Both the position numbers and the translations under genes were made by a program. Under the pieces are notes generated by a model. That model did not search any database and had not been told where the DNA came from. It saw only the letters and a list, made by a program, of their open reading frames with translations. A stretch of DNA of 64,000 bases, from the NCBI RefSeq assembly GCF_000745835.1, contig NZ_JQKB01000002.1, positions 62,001 through 126,000 on the forward strand. Direction: 5' to 3'. Below, piece after piece: positions 1 through 10,448 of the stretch. Source of the stretch: Belnapia moabensis DSM 16746 (lineage in GTDB: Bacteria; Pseudomonadota; Alphaproteobacteria; Acetobacterales; Acetobacteraceae). Every line of letters starts with the position of its first letter. Position 1 is the first letter of the stretch.

Positions 1-93
1 GTCCACCATGCGCAGGGCTATTTGGTCAGCCGGCCGCTCCCGGCCGATGCGCTGGCGCGGTGGCATGGTCGGTGGCGAGGCACGGGGCATTAG
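1..93 (+). CDS. C-terminal end of an EAL-domain protein (partial)
   Basis: Reading frame 1 is open from the first base to the TAG at 91-93 and encodes about 30 residues. The stretch QGYLVSRPLPADAL followed by a Trp-rich tail is the usual end of EAL domains (c-di-GMP phosphodiesterases), where QGY-x(3)-RP closes the barrel. Only this tail is in the window, so the rest of the protein and its catalytic residues cannot be judged. It is convergent with the alcohol dehydrogenase that follows, with about 20 bases between stop codons. Confidence 0.7.
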   Translation, partial: VHHAQGYLVSRPLPADALARWHGRWRGTGH

Positions 94-114
94 CCTGCCC
101 CTCCCCTTCCGCGG

Positions 115-1284
115 TCAGGCATAGACCCGGCGATAGAGGTCGACGATCTCCGCCTCGCTCGGCACCCGCGGGTTGTTGGCCGGGCTGCCGGAGGCGAGGG
201 CCTGCTTCGCCATCAGCGGCAGCAACCCTTCCCACCGGTTGCCGCCGATGCCGTAATCCTTCGGCGTCGGCACGCCAAGCTCCTGATTGAGGGCGCGCAG
301 CTCCTCCAGCAGCCTGGAGGCTGCGGCCTCGTCGCTGTCCTCACGGGTGGCGACGCCCATGGCCCGCGCCGCCTCGGCATAGCGCGGCAGGGCGTCGTTC
401 AGGCCGAATTCCGTCACCGCCGGCAGCAGCATCGCGTTGGAGAGGCCGTGCGGCACATGGAAATGGGCGCCGATTGGCCGGCTCATGCCATGCACCAGCG
501 CGACCGAGGAGTTGGAGAAGGCGAGGCCGGCCTGCATGGCGCCGAGCATCATCGCCTCGCGCGCTGCGGCATTCTTCGGCTGGTGGTAGGCGGGGCGGAG
601 ATGCCGGCCGATGAGCTGCATGGCGGAGAGCGCCAGGCTGTCGGCATGCGGGTTGGCGCGCTTCGAGACATAGGCCTCCAGCGCATGGGTCAGGCTGTCG
701 ATGCCGGTATCGGCAGTGGTGCGGGGCGGGACGCTGAAGGTCAGCTCGTAATCGACGATGGCGGCGAGCGGCAGGGCGCCGAGGCCGGCGATCAGCATCT
801 TCTCGTCGGTCTCGGTGTCGGTGATGACGGTGAAGCGCGTCGCCTCCGAGCCAGTGCCGGCCGTCGTCGGGATGCAGATGATGGGGACAAGGCCGCGATC
901 CGCCTGGGCGGGCACCTTGAAGTCGCGCATCTTCGCCCCGGCGGGCGCGGCGGCGAGGATGGCCATGGCCTTCGCCGTGTCCATCGGGCTGCCGCCGCCG
1001 AAGCCGATCAGGCAGTCGAATTCTCCACCCCGCAGCAGGGCGGCGCCGGCCTCGATGACGGTGTCGGTCGGGTCGGGGACGGTTTCGCTGAACACCTCCA
1101 GGCGGAGGCCGGCGGCGCGCAGCGGGGCGAGGAGCGCGCGCTCGATGGTGCCGGAGGAGACCATCCATGGGTCGGTGACGACGAGCGGGCGGGAGAGGCC
1201 GAAGAGGCCGAGCACCTCGGCGGCCTGGGCGACGCTGCCGCCGCCGATGCGCATCAGGCGCGGCGAGACGATGGTGGCGGTCAT
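115..1284 (-). CDS. Iron-containing (group III) alcohol dehydrogenase
   Basis: The 389-aa protein is full length for the Fe-ADH family, cytoplasmic NAD(P)-dependent enzymes that interconvert alcohols and aldehydes or reduce maleylacetate. The nucleotide-binding motif FGGGSPMD lies at residues 95-102 and the PTTAGTGSEAT stretch at 139-149. Candidate metal ligands are Asp196 and His200 (DSLTHALEAY region), His265 (VHGMSRP) and His279 (HVPHG). All four positions are filled, so it is probably active. It stands alone between the EAL tail and the lipoprotein pair, so the substrate cannot be deduced from context; maleylacetate reductase is an alternative within the superfamily. Confidence 0.9.
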   Translation of the reverse strand: MTATIVSPRLMRIGGGSVAQAAEVLGLFGLSRPLVVTDPWMVSSGTIERALLAPLRAAGLRLEVFSETVPDPTDTVIEAGAALLRGGEFDCLIGFGGGSPMDTAKAMAILAAAPAGAKMRDFKVPAQADRGLVPIICIPTTAGTGSEATRFTVITDTETDEKMLIAGLGALPLAAIVDYELTFSVPPRTTADTGIDSLTHALEAYVSKRANPHADSLALSAMQLIGRHLRPAYHQPKNAAAREAMMLGAMQAGLAFSNSSVALVHGMSRPIGAHFHVPHGLSNAMLLPAVTEFGLNDALPRYAEAARAMGVATREDSDEAAASRLLEELRALNQELGVPTPKDYGIGGNRWEGLLPLMAKQALASGSPANNPRVPSEAEIVDLYRRVYA

Positions 1285-1340
1285 GGCTGGGCTCCTCCCC
1301 CGGAATTGGCGCGGAGGATAGGCGGGGCCGCGAGGCGGGG

Positions 1341-1967
1341 CTAGTAGCCCACGCCGCTGCCGCCGAGGCCGAAGGTGGTGATGTTGACGCCGCTGGTCTC
1401 CGCCTGGCGGGTGCCGTTCCAGCCGCTTTCGGCGTCGAGCTGCGCGATCTGCTGGGCCAGCAGTGCGGTCGCGTTGGACGCCTGGGGCAGTGGGCCCAGA
1501 TCGCCGAGGCGGGCGACCGAGCGCTCGCCGCCGGGGCGGAAGAGCGGCGCGGGCAGCGCGCGGGCGGCGGCCGCCCGGTCATTGGCGCGAAGGGCGCGGG
1601 CGGCGGCGAGCAGTCCGTCGATCACCGGCCGGGGCGGCGCCGACTCCTGCACGCCGAGGGCGTCGCGCAGCTCGGTGCGGGCCAGCTCCATCTGGCGGCG
1701 GATGGCCTCGGGGATGGGGGCGAAGCGCGGGTCGGTCGCCAAGGCGTCGGTCGCGTATTCGAGCCGGGCGGCCGCCATCGCCGCGGCAACCGGCTGGCCG
1801 GAGAGGCCACGGCCGCGATCGGCGAAGGCCTGGGCCGCGCCGCCGATCGCGGCCCGCGCCGGGTCCGAGGCGCTGGCGGCAAGGTCCATTGGCGGCGTCG
1901 GCGGGCGCTGCCGCATCTCCGCGCAACCGGCGGCGGCGAGCAGCAGCAGCAGGCCGGCCCGGCGCAT
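1341..1967 (-). CDS. Putative lipoprotein, downstream member of a tandem paralogous pair
   Basis: The 208-aa product starts with MRRAGLLLLLAAAGC, a lipoprotein signal with lipobox Cys at residue 15. I chose the ATG at 1967 because it places this signal at the N-terminus and overlaps the upstream stop codon (TGATG), indicating translational coupling; a longer open frame upstream carries no signal. The mature part is Ala-rich and predicted helical. It resembles the product of the gene directly upstream over most of its length (R-F/L-x-P-I/S-P-x-x-I-x-x-Q-M-x-x-A-R-x-E-x-R-x-A-L-G pattern), so the two arose by duplication. No known family recognised. A cell-envelope role is inferred only from the lipobox. 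Confidence 0.75.
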   Translation of the reverse strand: MRRAGLLLLLAAAGCAEMRQRPPTPPMDLAASASDPARAAIGGAAQAFADRGRGLSGQPVAAAMAAARLEYATDALATDPRFAPIPEAIRRQMELARTELRDALGVQESAPPRPVIDGLLAAARALRANDRAAAARALPAPLFRPGGERSVARLGDLGPLPQASNATALLAQQIAQLDAESGWNGTRQAETSGVNITTFGLGGSGVGY

Positions 1968-2527
1968 CAGAGGCGCAGGCTCGAGCTGGAGTCGCGCTGG
2001 CGGATGGCATCCGTCGCGGTGACGGCGGCGGAGTTGGTCAGCGGCAGGCTGGGCAGCGCCGCGAGGCGGGTCAGCGTCGCCTGCCCGCCCTGCGGGAAGA
2101 CCGGGCTGCTGAGGGCGGCGGCCGGGTCGCCCTGCTGCGAGCTGAGCGCCCGAGCGGCGGCGTAGAGGCTGTCGATGACGGGCTGGGCCTCCGCATCCGG
2201 GGCGATGCCGAGGGCGGCGCGCCATTCGGCGCGGGCGGCCGTCATCTGCCCGATGATGCTGGGCGAGACGCTGGTGAGACGCGGGTTGGTCGGCATCTCG
2301 ACCGCCAGCCATTCCATCTGCGCCACGGCGCGGGCGGCCTGGGCAGGGCGGCCGGCGAGCAGCGCCGGGCTGGAGAAGGCGACGGAGGTATTGGCGACGG
2401 CGCTGCGCAGCGGATCGCCGGCGCCGATCACCGCATCGGCGGGCAGGCTGGCGGTCTCCGGCGGCGGCGGCAGGGTGCAGGCGCCGAGGGCAAGCAGGGC
2501 GGCGAGCGGCAGGGCGGTGCGGATCAT
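1967..2527 (-). CDS. Putative lipoprotein, upstream member of a tandem paralogous pair
   Basis: The 186-aa product begins MIRTALPLAALLALGAC, with lipobox LALGAC and lipidation Cys at residue 17; the ATG at 2527 was chosen because it starts exactly at this signal rather than 14 codons earlier. The mature sequence is helical and Ala-rich and matches the downstream gene, for example in the stretch ending IIGQMTAARAEWRAALGI compared with IRRQMELARTELRDALGV. The stop codon overlaps the next start by one base, so the two are probably one operon. Function unknown; no enzyme motif is visible. Confidence 0.75.
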   Translation of the reverse strand: MIRTALPLAALLALGACTLPPPPETASLPADAVIGAGDPLRSAVANTSVAFSSPALLAGRPAQAARAVAQMEWLAVEMPTNPRLTSVSPSIIGQMTAARAEWRAALGIAPDAEAQPVIDSLYAAARALSSQQGDPAAALSSPVFPQGGQATLTRLAALPSLPLTNSAAVTATDAIRQRDSSSSLRL

Positions 2528-2677
2528 CAAGCGTATCCCCCAAGCTGGGCGGTCGAGGCCCGGCGCCATCGCCGGCGCCCTACCTCGCGGTCGTGTCGCC
2601 GCCGGGACGGACTATGGACCGGCGGCGGCGGCGGCACAATCGCGGCGCGACGACGGCGCCGCACCCCAAGCTTCGGC

Positions 2678-3651
2678 TCAGTAGCAGCCGGCGAGGCGCG
2701 CCCGCGTCCGCAGCAGGGCGAGTACGGTGCGGCAGGTGGGCGCCGGGCGATCGACCAGTTCCGACAACTCGACGATGACGCCGAGCAGCGCGTCGATCTC
2801 CATCGGCCGGCCGCGCTCCAGGTCTTGCAGCATGGAGGTCTTGTGCGCGCCGACCCCGGCGCCGCCGGCGATGCGCTTGTCGACATCGATGGCGAAGCGG
2901 GTGCCGAGCGCCTCGGCGATGGCCTGCGCTTCCAGCATCATGGCGCGGCAGACGGCGCGCAGCTCGCCCTCGCCGGTGATGACGTCGAGCGTCGCGCCGG
3001 TCAGCGCGGAGAGCGGGTTGAAGGCGAGGTTGCCCCAGAGCTTCACCCAGATCTCGTCGCGGATCTTCGGCCGCACCGGCGCCTTGAAGCCGGCCGCGAC
3101 CAGGGCAGCGGACAAGGCCCCTGCCCGCTCGGAGCGGCTGCCATCCGGCTCGCCGAGCGAGAAGCGGTCACCATAGGTGTGGTTGACGACGCCCGGCTCC
3201 GGCACGTCGGCCGCCGGGTAGATGATGCAGCCGAGGACGCGGGAGGGGTGCAGCGCCTCCCACAGCGCGCCGTCGGGATCGACGCTCTGGACGCGGCGGT
3301 CTTCATAGGGGCCGGGCAGCTTGTAGAAGTACCACCAGGGGATGCCGTTGACGGCGGAGACGATGGTGGTCTGCGGCCCAAGCAGCGGTTGCATCGACTG
3401 CGCGACGCCAGGCAGCGAATGCGCCTTCAGCGTGATCAGCACGTAGTCCTGCGGCCCCGCCTCCTCGGCGGTCGCGACGCAGCGCGGGCGGGTGACGCTC
3501 TCCTGCCCGTCGCTGATCAGCTTGAGGCCGTTCGCCTGCATGGCCGCGAGATGCGGCCCACGGGCGATGACCGTCACTTCGGTCTCGCCCTTGGCGGCGA
3601 GCTTCGCCGCCATCAGCCCGCCGATGGCGCCCGCGCCGTAGATGCAGATCT

Positions 3652-3655
<4 letters not shown>
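2678..3655 (-). CDS. panE: 2-dehydropantoate 2-reductase family (ketopantoate reductase)
   Basis: The 325-aa protein has the N-terminal Rossmann motif MKICIYGAGAIGG (glycines 7, 9, 12, 13) and the KAHS and KLWGNLAFNPLSAL segments typical of PanE/ApbA. The family reduces ketopantoate to pantoate with NADPH in coenzyme A biosynthesis, but many paralogues act on other 2-keto acids. Its ATG overlaps the stop of the upstream acyl-CoA synthetase by 4 nt (ATGA), so the two are translationally coupled. That coupling, rather than linkage to panB or panC, leaves open whether this copy makes pantoate or reduces another keto acid. Confidence 0.85.
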
Positions 3656-5169
<1,514 letters not shown>

Positions 5170-5341
5170 GGGGGTGCTTCCTCCGGCGTCTTCGGCCTTT
5201 CTCTGCATCAGCGGCGGGCGGCGAGCAAGTGGGGCCGTGGCGGCGCTTTACACGCTTTTCGTTGATTTACCTCAATTTCCGCCGCAACCCGGGGGTCCAG
5301 ACGCGGTTCCAGGACCGCAACGCATTGCCGGAGAAACGAGA

Positions 5342-6340
5342 ATGCCACCTGCTGGATGCTCCCGCCGTTCGCTGCTGATCGGGGCCGGTGCGGCCGCCCT
5401 CGCCTCTCCCGCCATTGCCCAAAAGGGCTGGGAGCCGACGCGGCCGGTACAGTTCATCGTCCCGGCCGGCACCGGCGGCGGCGCCGACCAGATGGCGCGG
5501 GTCATCCAGGGCATCGTCTCCAAGCACAAGCTGATGCGCCAGCCGATGGTCGTGGTGAACAAGGCCGGCGGCGCTGGGGCGGAGGGCTTTCTCGAAGCGA
5601 AGGGCGCGCGGGGCAACCCGCACATGATCGTCATCACCCTCTCCAACCTCTTCACCACGCCGATGGCGACGGGCGTGCCCTTCTCCTGGCAGGACCTGAC
5701 GCCGGTCGCCATGCTGGCGCTCGACGAGTTCGTGCTCTGGGTCAATGCCGAGTCGCCCTGGAAGACGGCCGCGGAGTTCGTCGAGGCGGCGAAGCGGGAG
5801 CGCCTGAAGCTCGGCGGGACAGGGTCGAAGCAGGAGGACCAGATCATCGCCGTCGCCATCGGCAAGGCGACGGGCGCGCAGCTCACCTACGTGCCCTATC
5901 GCGGCGGCGGCGAGGTCGCGGTGCAGCTTGTCGGCAAGCATGTCGAGGCCACCGTCAACAACCCGATCGAGGCTGTGACGCATTGGCGCTCCGGCGCGCT
6001 CCGTCCGCTCTGCGTCTTCGACAGCCAGCGGCTCTCGGGGACGGAGAAGATGACGGAGACCATGGCCTGGTCCGACATCCCGACCGCGAAGGAAGCCGGG
6101 CTCGATGTCGAGTACCTGATGCTCCGCGGCATCTTCATGCCGGCCGGCGTGCAGCCGGCGCAGGTCGCCTTCTACGAAAATCTTCTCGAGAAGGTGCGCG
6201 AGACGCCGGACTGGCGCGAGCTGATGCAGCAGGGCGCCTTCAACACGACGAGCATGACGGGCGATGCCTTCCGTGCCTGGCTGACCAAGGAGGAGGCGCG
6301 GCACCGGACGCTGATGCAGGAAGCGGGGTTCCTGGCGTGA
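5342..6340 (+). CDS. Tripartite tricarboxylate transporter substrate-binding protein (Bug/TctC)
   Basis: The 332-aa periplasmic binding protein has a twin-arginine-like leader (SRRSLLIGAGAAALASPAIAQ) and the Bug family start W-x-P-x-R-P-V-x-F-I-V-P-A-G-x-G-G-G-A-D. The ATG at 5342 fits the leader and follows GGAGAAACGAG. It begins a tctC-tctB-tctA operon; its stop overlaps the tctB GTG. TctC proteins bind small carboxylates in the periplasm and hand them to the TctAB membrane complex. The divergent acyl-CoA ligase suggests that the imported acid may be CoA-activated, but the ligand cannot be read from the sequence. Confidence 0.9.
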   Translation: MPPAGCSRRSLLIGAGAAALASPAIAQKGWEPTRPVQFIVPAGTGGGADQMARVIQGIVSKHKLMRQPMVVVNKAGGAGAEGFLEAKGARGNPHMIVITLSNLFTTPMATGVPFSWQDLTPVAMLALDEFVLWVNAESPWKTAAEFVEAAKRERLKLGGTGSKQEDQIIAVAIGKATGAQLTYVPYRGGGEVAVQLVGKHVEATVNNPIEAVTHWRSGALRPLCVFDSQRLSGTEKMTETMAWSDIPTAKEAGLDVEYLMLRGIFMPAGVQPAQVAFYENLLEKVRETPDWRELMQQGAFNTTSMTGDAFRAWLTKEEARHRTLMQEAGFLA

Positions 6341-6825
6341 GCGCCGAACGCGGCTTGCGCATGAGCATGGTGGAGGCCGGCACCGCACTGGCCTTCGCGC
6401 TGGCCGGGATGGCGGCGATCGGCGACAGCCTCCGGCTCGGCACGGGCTGGGGGGATGACGGGCCGAAATCCGGCACCTTCCCCTTCTGGATCGGCCTCAT
6501 CCTCGTCGCGGCGAGCGCGGGGACGCTGGCGCAGGCGGTGCGCGCGCGGTCAGGGAGCGGGCTCTTCGCCAGCTGGGAGCAGCTGCGGCTCGTCGCCTCC
6601 GTGCTGGTGCCGACGGCGCTCTATGTCGCGGCGATTCCCTTCACCGGCATCTACCTCGCCTCCGCCGCGCTGGTCGCCTGGTTCATGCACCGGCTGGGCG
6701 GCTTCGGCTGGGCGCGGTCGGCGGCGGCGGGCCTCGCCGTCGCCGTCACCTGCTTCCTCGTCTTCGAGATCTGGTTCCTGGTGCAGCTCCCCAAGGGGCC
6801 GCTTGAAACCTCGCTGGGGTATTGA
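6337..6825 (+). CDS. Tripartite tricarboxylate transporter small membrane subunit (TctB)
   Basis: The 162-aa protein has about four hydrophobic segments and the typical TctB features: a first helix followed by D-S-L-R-L-G, then G-x-F-P-F-W-I-G-L-I-L before helix two. I chose the GTG at 6337 because it overlaps the tctC stop by 4 nt (GTGA); ATG codons at 6361 and 6367 are alternatives that would shorten it by 8-10 residues. It sits between tctC and tctA with 3 nt to the next start, the standard order of these operons. It forms the small inner-membrane part of the carboxylate importer. Confidence 0.85.
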   Translation: MSAERGLRMSMVEAGTALAFALAGMAAIGDSLRLGTGWGDDGPKSGTFPFWIGLILVAASAGTLAQAVRARSGSGLFASWEQLRLVASVLVPTALYVAAIPFTGIYLASAALVAWFMHRLGGFGWARSAAAGLAVAVTCFLVFEIWFLVQLPKGPLETSLGY

Positions 6826-6828
6826 GAG

Positions 6829-8346
6829 ATGGAAGAACTCGGCCTGCTGATGCAGGGCTTCGCCGTGGTAATGGAGCCGCAGAACCTGCTGCTGATGCTG
6901 GTGGGCATCGCGCTCGGCGTGCTGATTGGCGTGCTGCCGGGGCTCGGCGGTGCGAACGGCATAGCCATCCTGCTGCCGCTGACCTTCGCCATGCCGCCGG
7001 TCTCGGCGATCATCATGCTCTCCTGCATCTATTGGGGCGCGCTGTTCGGCGGGGCCATCACCTCGATCCTGTTCAACATCCCCGGCGAGCCATGGTCGGT
7101 CGCCACCACCTTCGACGGCTATCCAATGGCGCAGCAGGGCAAGGCCGCCGAGGCGCTGACGGCCGCCTTCACCAGCAGCTTCGTCGGCGCCTTCGTCGCC
7201 ATCGTCATGATCACCTTCATCGCGCCGGTGATCGCGGGCTTCGCGCTACGCTTCGGGCCGCCTGAGTTCTTCGCGGTGATGTTCCTCTCCTTCGCCAGCT
7301 TCATCGGCATGAGCAAGGGGCCGGCGCTGAAGACCGTCTGCGCCATGATGCTCGGCTTCCTGCTCGCGGCCGTCGGCATGGACACCGTCACCGGCCAGCT
7401 GCGCATGACCTTCGGCAGCACGGAGATGATCCGCGGCTTCGACTTCCTCGTCGCCGTCATCGGCCTCTTCGGCATCAGCGAGATCCTCTGCTCCATCGAA
7501 GACGGGCTGCGCTTCAAGGGCGAGCGGGCGAAGATCGACGCCAAGGTCGTGCTGAAGGTCTGGGCCACCCTGCCGAGGCACTGGTGGCTGGCGCTGCGCT
7601 CCTCGCTGATCGGCTGCTGGATGGGCATCACCCCGGCCGGCGCGACTCCCGCGAGCTTCATGTCCTATGGCGTGGCGCGGCGGATGTCGAAGAACGGCGC
7701 GAGCTTCGGCAAGGGGCGGATCGAGGGCGTCATCGCCCCGGAGACGGCGGCGCATGCGGCCGGCACCTCGGCCTTGCTGCCGATGCTGACGCTCGGCGTG
7801 CCGGGCTCGCCGACGGCCGCCGTGCTGCTCGGCGGGCTGATCATGTGGGGGCTGCAGCCGGGGCCGATGCTTTTCGTCGAGCAGAAGGACTTCGTCTGGG
7901 GCCTGATCGCCTCGATGTATCTCGGCAATGTCGTCGGGCTGATCGTGGTGCTGGTGGCGGTGCCGTGGTTCGCTGCGATCCTTCGCGTGCCCTTCTCGAT
8001 CATCGCGGCGATCATCCTCGTTGTCTGCGCGATCGGGGCCTTCACCGTCAGCAATGCCGAGTTCGACATCACGCTGATGCTGCTCTTCGGCATCATCGGC
8101 TACGTGCTGAAGAAGCTCGACTACCCGCTGGCGCCGCTGGTCCTCGCCCTGGTGCTGGGCGACCGGGCGGAGGAGGCCTTCCGCCAGTCGCTGCTGATCA
8201 GCCAGGGGAGCCTCGGCGTGTTCTTCTCCAACTGGCTGGTGAGCGGCATCATGGCGATGGGCTTCGCCCTGCTGCTCTGGCCGGCGATCACCTGGGTGCT
8301 GGGGCGCCTGCCGGGCCGCCGCATCCGCGGCCCGGCGACGGCCTAG
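6829..8346 (+). CDS. Tripartite tricarboxylate transporter large membrane subunit (TctA)
   Basis: The 505-aa polytopic protein of the TctA family begins with the conserved G-V-L-P-G-L-G-G-A-N-G (residues about 33-43) and has 10-12 hydrophobic segments and the conserved LTLGVPGSPTAAVLLG loop about two thirds along. It is the channel-forming subunit that uses the ion gradient to import the carboxylate delivered by TctC. The gene starts 3 nt after tctB. Its stop codon overlaps by a few bases the stop of the convergent carbonic-anhydrase-like gene. Confidence 0.92.
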   Translation: MEELGLLMQGFAVVMEPQNLLLMLVGIALGVLIGVLPGLGGANGIAILLPLTFAMPPVSAIIMLSCIYWGALFGGAITSILFNIPGEPWSVATTFDGYPMAQQGKAAEALTAAFTSSFVGAFVAIVMITFIAPVIAGFALRFGPPEFFAVMFLSFASFIGMSKGPALKTVCAMMLGFLLAAVGMDTVTGQLRMTFGSTEMIRGFDFLVAVIGLFGISEILCSIEDGLRFKGERAKIDAKVVLKVWATLPRHWWLALRSSLIGCWMGITPAGATPASFMSYGVARRMSKNGASFGKGRIEGVIAPETAAHAAGTSALLPMLTLGVPGSPTAAVLLGGLIMWGLQPGPMLFVEQKDFVWGLIASMYLGNVVGLIVVLVAVPWFAAILRVPFSIIAAIILVVCAIGAFTVSNAEFDITLMLLFGIIGYVLKKLDYPLAPLVLALVLGDRAEEAFRQSLLISQGSLGVFFSNWLVSGIMAMGFALLLWPAITWVLGRLPGRRIRGPATA

Positions 8347-8864
8347 CCGAGCGAGGCGCGGTGCCGGGCGGAGAGTTCCACATAGTGGGGCGCCGTCCGG
8401 TCGAAGCCGGCCCGCTGCTCGAGGGTGAGCAGGCGTACCGGCTTCGCCGGGTTGCCCATCCAGAGCTCGAGCGAGGCGATGCGCTTGCCAGGCGGCAGGA
8501 CGGAGCCGGCGGCGAGCACGCCGCCCTCCTCGATCACCGCATCGTCCAGCACCGTCGCCCCCATGCCGACGAAGGCACGGTTCATCAGCGTGCAGGCATG
8601 GATGATGGCGGCATGGCCGACCGTCACGTCATCGCCGATATTGGTCGCCTGCTTGCCCGCATTGACGTGGATGATGGTGCCGTCCTGGATATTGGAGCCG
8701 GCGCCGATGCGGATGTAGTTGGTGTCGCCACGCAGGACGCAGTGATACCAGATGTTCGAGCGCGGCCCGATGGTGACGTCGCCGATGACGGCGGCGGTGG
8801 GTGCGACCCAGGCCTCCGGATCGACCTGCGGCAGCTTGCCCTCGAAGGGGTAGAGCGGTCCCAT
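8343..8864 (-). CDS. Gamma-class carbonic anhydrase family protein
   Basis: The 173-aa protein consists of left-handed beta-helix hexapeptide repeats (from about residue 22: A-V-I-G-D-V-T-I-G-P-R-S-N-I-W). Three histidines in the positions of the gamma-carbonic-anhydrase zinc site are present: His66 (IIHV), His84 (VGHA) and His89 (IIHAC). Such YrdA/PaaY-like proteins may hydrate CO2 or be acyl/thioesterase relatives, and many have no proven activity. The ATG at 8864 has GGGAGGACAGG upstream. The gene lies 11 nt after argC on the same strand and is probably co-transcribed with it. Confidence 0.88.
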   Translation of the reverse strand: MGPLYPFEGKLPQVDPEAWVAPTAAVIGDVTIGPRSNIWYHCVLRGDTNYIRIGAGSNIQDGTIIHVNAGKQATNIGDDVTVGHAAIIHACTLMNRAFVGMGATVLDDAVIEEGGVLAAGSVLPPGKRIASLELWMGNPAKPVRLLTLEQRAGFDRTAPHYVELSARHRASLG

Positions 8865-8875
8865 TCCTGTCCTCC

Positions 8876-9823
8876 CTATTCGGCCGCCGCCGGCAGCCGC
8901 GTCTCGACCGCGATGCCGAGCATCAGGCCGATATTCTGCACCGCCGCGCCGGATGCGCCCTTGCCGAGATTGTCGAAGCGCGCGGTGAGCACGGCTTGGC
9001 CCAGGGCCTCGTTGCCGTGGACGCGCAACTCCAGCAGATTGGTATTGTTGAGCGCCTGCGGCTCCAGCTTCGGCGTCGCCGGTACGACACGCACATACTC
9101 GCTGCCGGCATAGCGCGCGGCGAGCAGCGCCTCGATATCGGCCGGCTTCGGCCGGCCCGGCAGGGTGTCGAGGTGGAGCGGGATGCTGTCGATCATCCCC
9201 TGGCGGTAATCGGCGACGGAGGGGATGAAGATCGGGCGGCGCGTCAGGGCGCTGTAGTGCTGCAGCTCGGCGACATGCTTGTGGGTGAGGCCGAGGCCGT
9301 AGAGCTCGAAATCGGGCGCGCGGCGAGCCTCGTAATCGGCGATCATGGCATTGCCGCCGCCGGAATAGCCGGACACGGCGTTGATGCAGACAGGGTAATC
9401 GGGCGGCAGCAGCCCGGCATCGACCAGCGGGCGGAGCAGCAGGATGGCGCCCGTCGGGTAGCAACCGGGGTTGGCGACGCGCGGCGCGGCGGCGATCAGC
9501 GCAGGTTGGTCCGGCGTCAGCTCCGGCAGGCCATAGGCCCAGTCGGGGTTGACCCGGTGGGCGGTGCTGGCGTCGAGCAGCCGCGGGGCGTCGGCGCCGA
9601 GCGAGGCGGCGAGCGCCGTGCTCTCCTTCGCGGCGTCGTCGGGCAGGCAGAGCACGACGAGGTCGACCTCGGCCATCAGGGCGCGGCGGGCCTCCGGGTC
9701 CTTGCGGCGGGCGGGGTCGATGGAGCGGACCTCGATGCCGGGCAGGATCGCCAGCCGCTCGCGGATTTGCAGGCCGGTGGTGCCGGCCTCGCCATCGATG
9801 AACACCGTCGGGGTCTTCGCCAT
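8876..9823 (-). CDS. argC: N-acetyl-gamma-glutamyl-phosphate reductase, short class
   Basis: The 315-aa enzyme of arginine biosynthesis reduces N-acetylglutamyl-5-phosphate to the semialdehyde with NADPH. The N-terminal [14 protein letters not shown] motif identifies the short ArgC class common in alphaproteobacteria. The catalytic Cys is residue 121 in NPGCYPT. I used the ATG at 9823 because an upstream in-frame extension has no family similarity and runs through the rpsI terminator. It follows rplM-rpsI on the same strand, an order seen in many alphaproteobacteria, but a strong terminator lies only about 50 nt upstream. Confidence 0.93.
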   Translation of the reverse strand: MAKTPTVFIDGEAGTTGLQIRERLAILPGIEVRSIDPARRKDPEARRALMAEVDLVVLCLPDDAAKESTALAASLGADAPRLLDASTAHRVNPDWAYGLPELTPDQPALIAAAPRVANPGCYPTGAILLLRPLVDAGLLPPDYPVCINAVSGYSGGGNAMIADYEARRAPDFELYGLGLTHKHVAELQHYSALTRRPIFIPSVADYRQGMIDSIPLHLDTLPGRPKPADIEALLAARYAGSEYVRVVPATPKLEPQALNNTNLLELRVHGNEALGQAVLTARFDNLGKGASGAAVQNIGLMLGIAVETRLPAAAE

Positions 9824-9870
9824 CGTCCTGGCCCTCTCAGCCTCGGGGACAGTGCCGCCCAATGCGGCCC

Positions 9871-9909
9871 AAAAAGCAAGAGGGGCGGACCCGCGCGGGC
9901 CCGCCCCTC
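9871..9909 (-). terminator. Rho-independent terminator of the rplM-rpsI operon
   Basis: Read on the minus strand, a perfect 9-bp arm pair (GAGGGGCGG at 9880-9888 with CCGCCCCTC at 9901-9909) encloses a further CCC/GGG pairing, and the helix is followed by TTGC and five Ts (complement of 9871-9875). It starts 45 nt after the rpsI stop and ends about 48 nt before the argC start codon. Confidence 0.88.
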
Positions 9910-9954
9910 CTCGTATGACAGCCATGTGGCTGGCGCCGACCGGCGCCCGCCCGG

Positions 9955-10446
9955 TCAGCGCTTGCTGAACTGGAAGGAACGTCGTGCCTTCGCCTTGCCG
10001 TACTTCTTCCGCTCGACGACGCGCGGGTCGCGGGTCAGGAAGCCGGCCTTCTTCAGGATCGGCCGCAGCTCCGGCTCGAAATTCGTCAGCGCGCGGCTGA
10101 TGCCGTGGCGCACTGCGCCGGCCTGGCCGGAGAGGCCGCCGCCGACCACGGTCGCGATCACGTCGAACTGCTGGTAGCGGTCAGCCACCAGGAAGGGCTG
10201 AGAGAGCAGCATCCGCAGCACCGGCCGGGCGAAATAGGTCACCACGGGCTTACCGTTGACGGTCATCTCGCCCTTGCCGGGCTTCACCCAGACGCGGGCC
10301 ACGGCGTCCTTGCGGCGGCCGGTGGCGTAGGCGCGGCCGAAGGCGTCGCGCTTCGGCTCGCGGGGGGCCGGGGCCTCGCCGGTGATGGCACCGGACTGCA
10401 CCAGGCTCTTCAGATCGGCGAGCGTGCCGGTCGTCTGCTCGCTCAT
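9955..10446 (-). CDS. rpsI: 30S ribosomal protein S9
   Basis: The 163-aa protein carries the S9 core ([17 protein letters not shown], then [15 protein letters not shown]) and ends RRSFQFSKR, the invariant C-terminal tail whose last Arg reaches the ribosomal P site. An N-terminal extension of about 40 residues precedes the core, common in alphaproteobacterial S9. It starts 2 nt after the rplM stop, the universal rplM-rpsI operon, and is followed by a clear terminator. Confidence 0.98.
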   Translation of the reverse strand: MSEQTTGTLADLKSLVQSGAITGEAPAPREPKRDAFGRAYATGRRKDAVARVWVKPGKGEMTVNGKPVVTYFARPVLRMLLSQPFLVADRYQQFDVIATVVGGGLSGQAGAVRHGISRALTNFEPELRPILKKAGFLTRDPRVVERKKYGKAKARRSFQFSKR

Positions 10447-10448
10447 GC

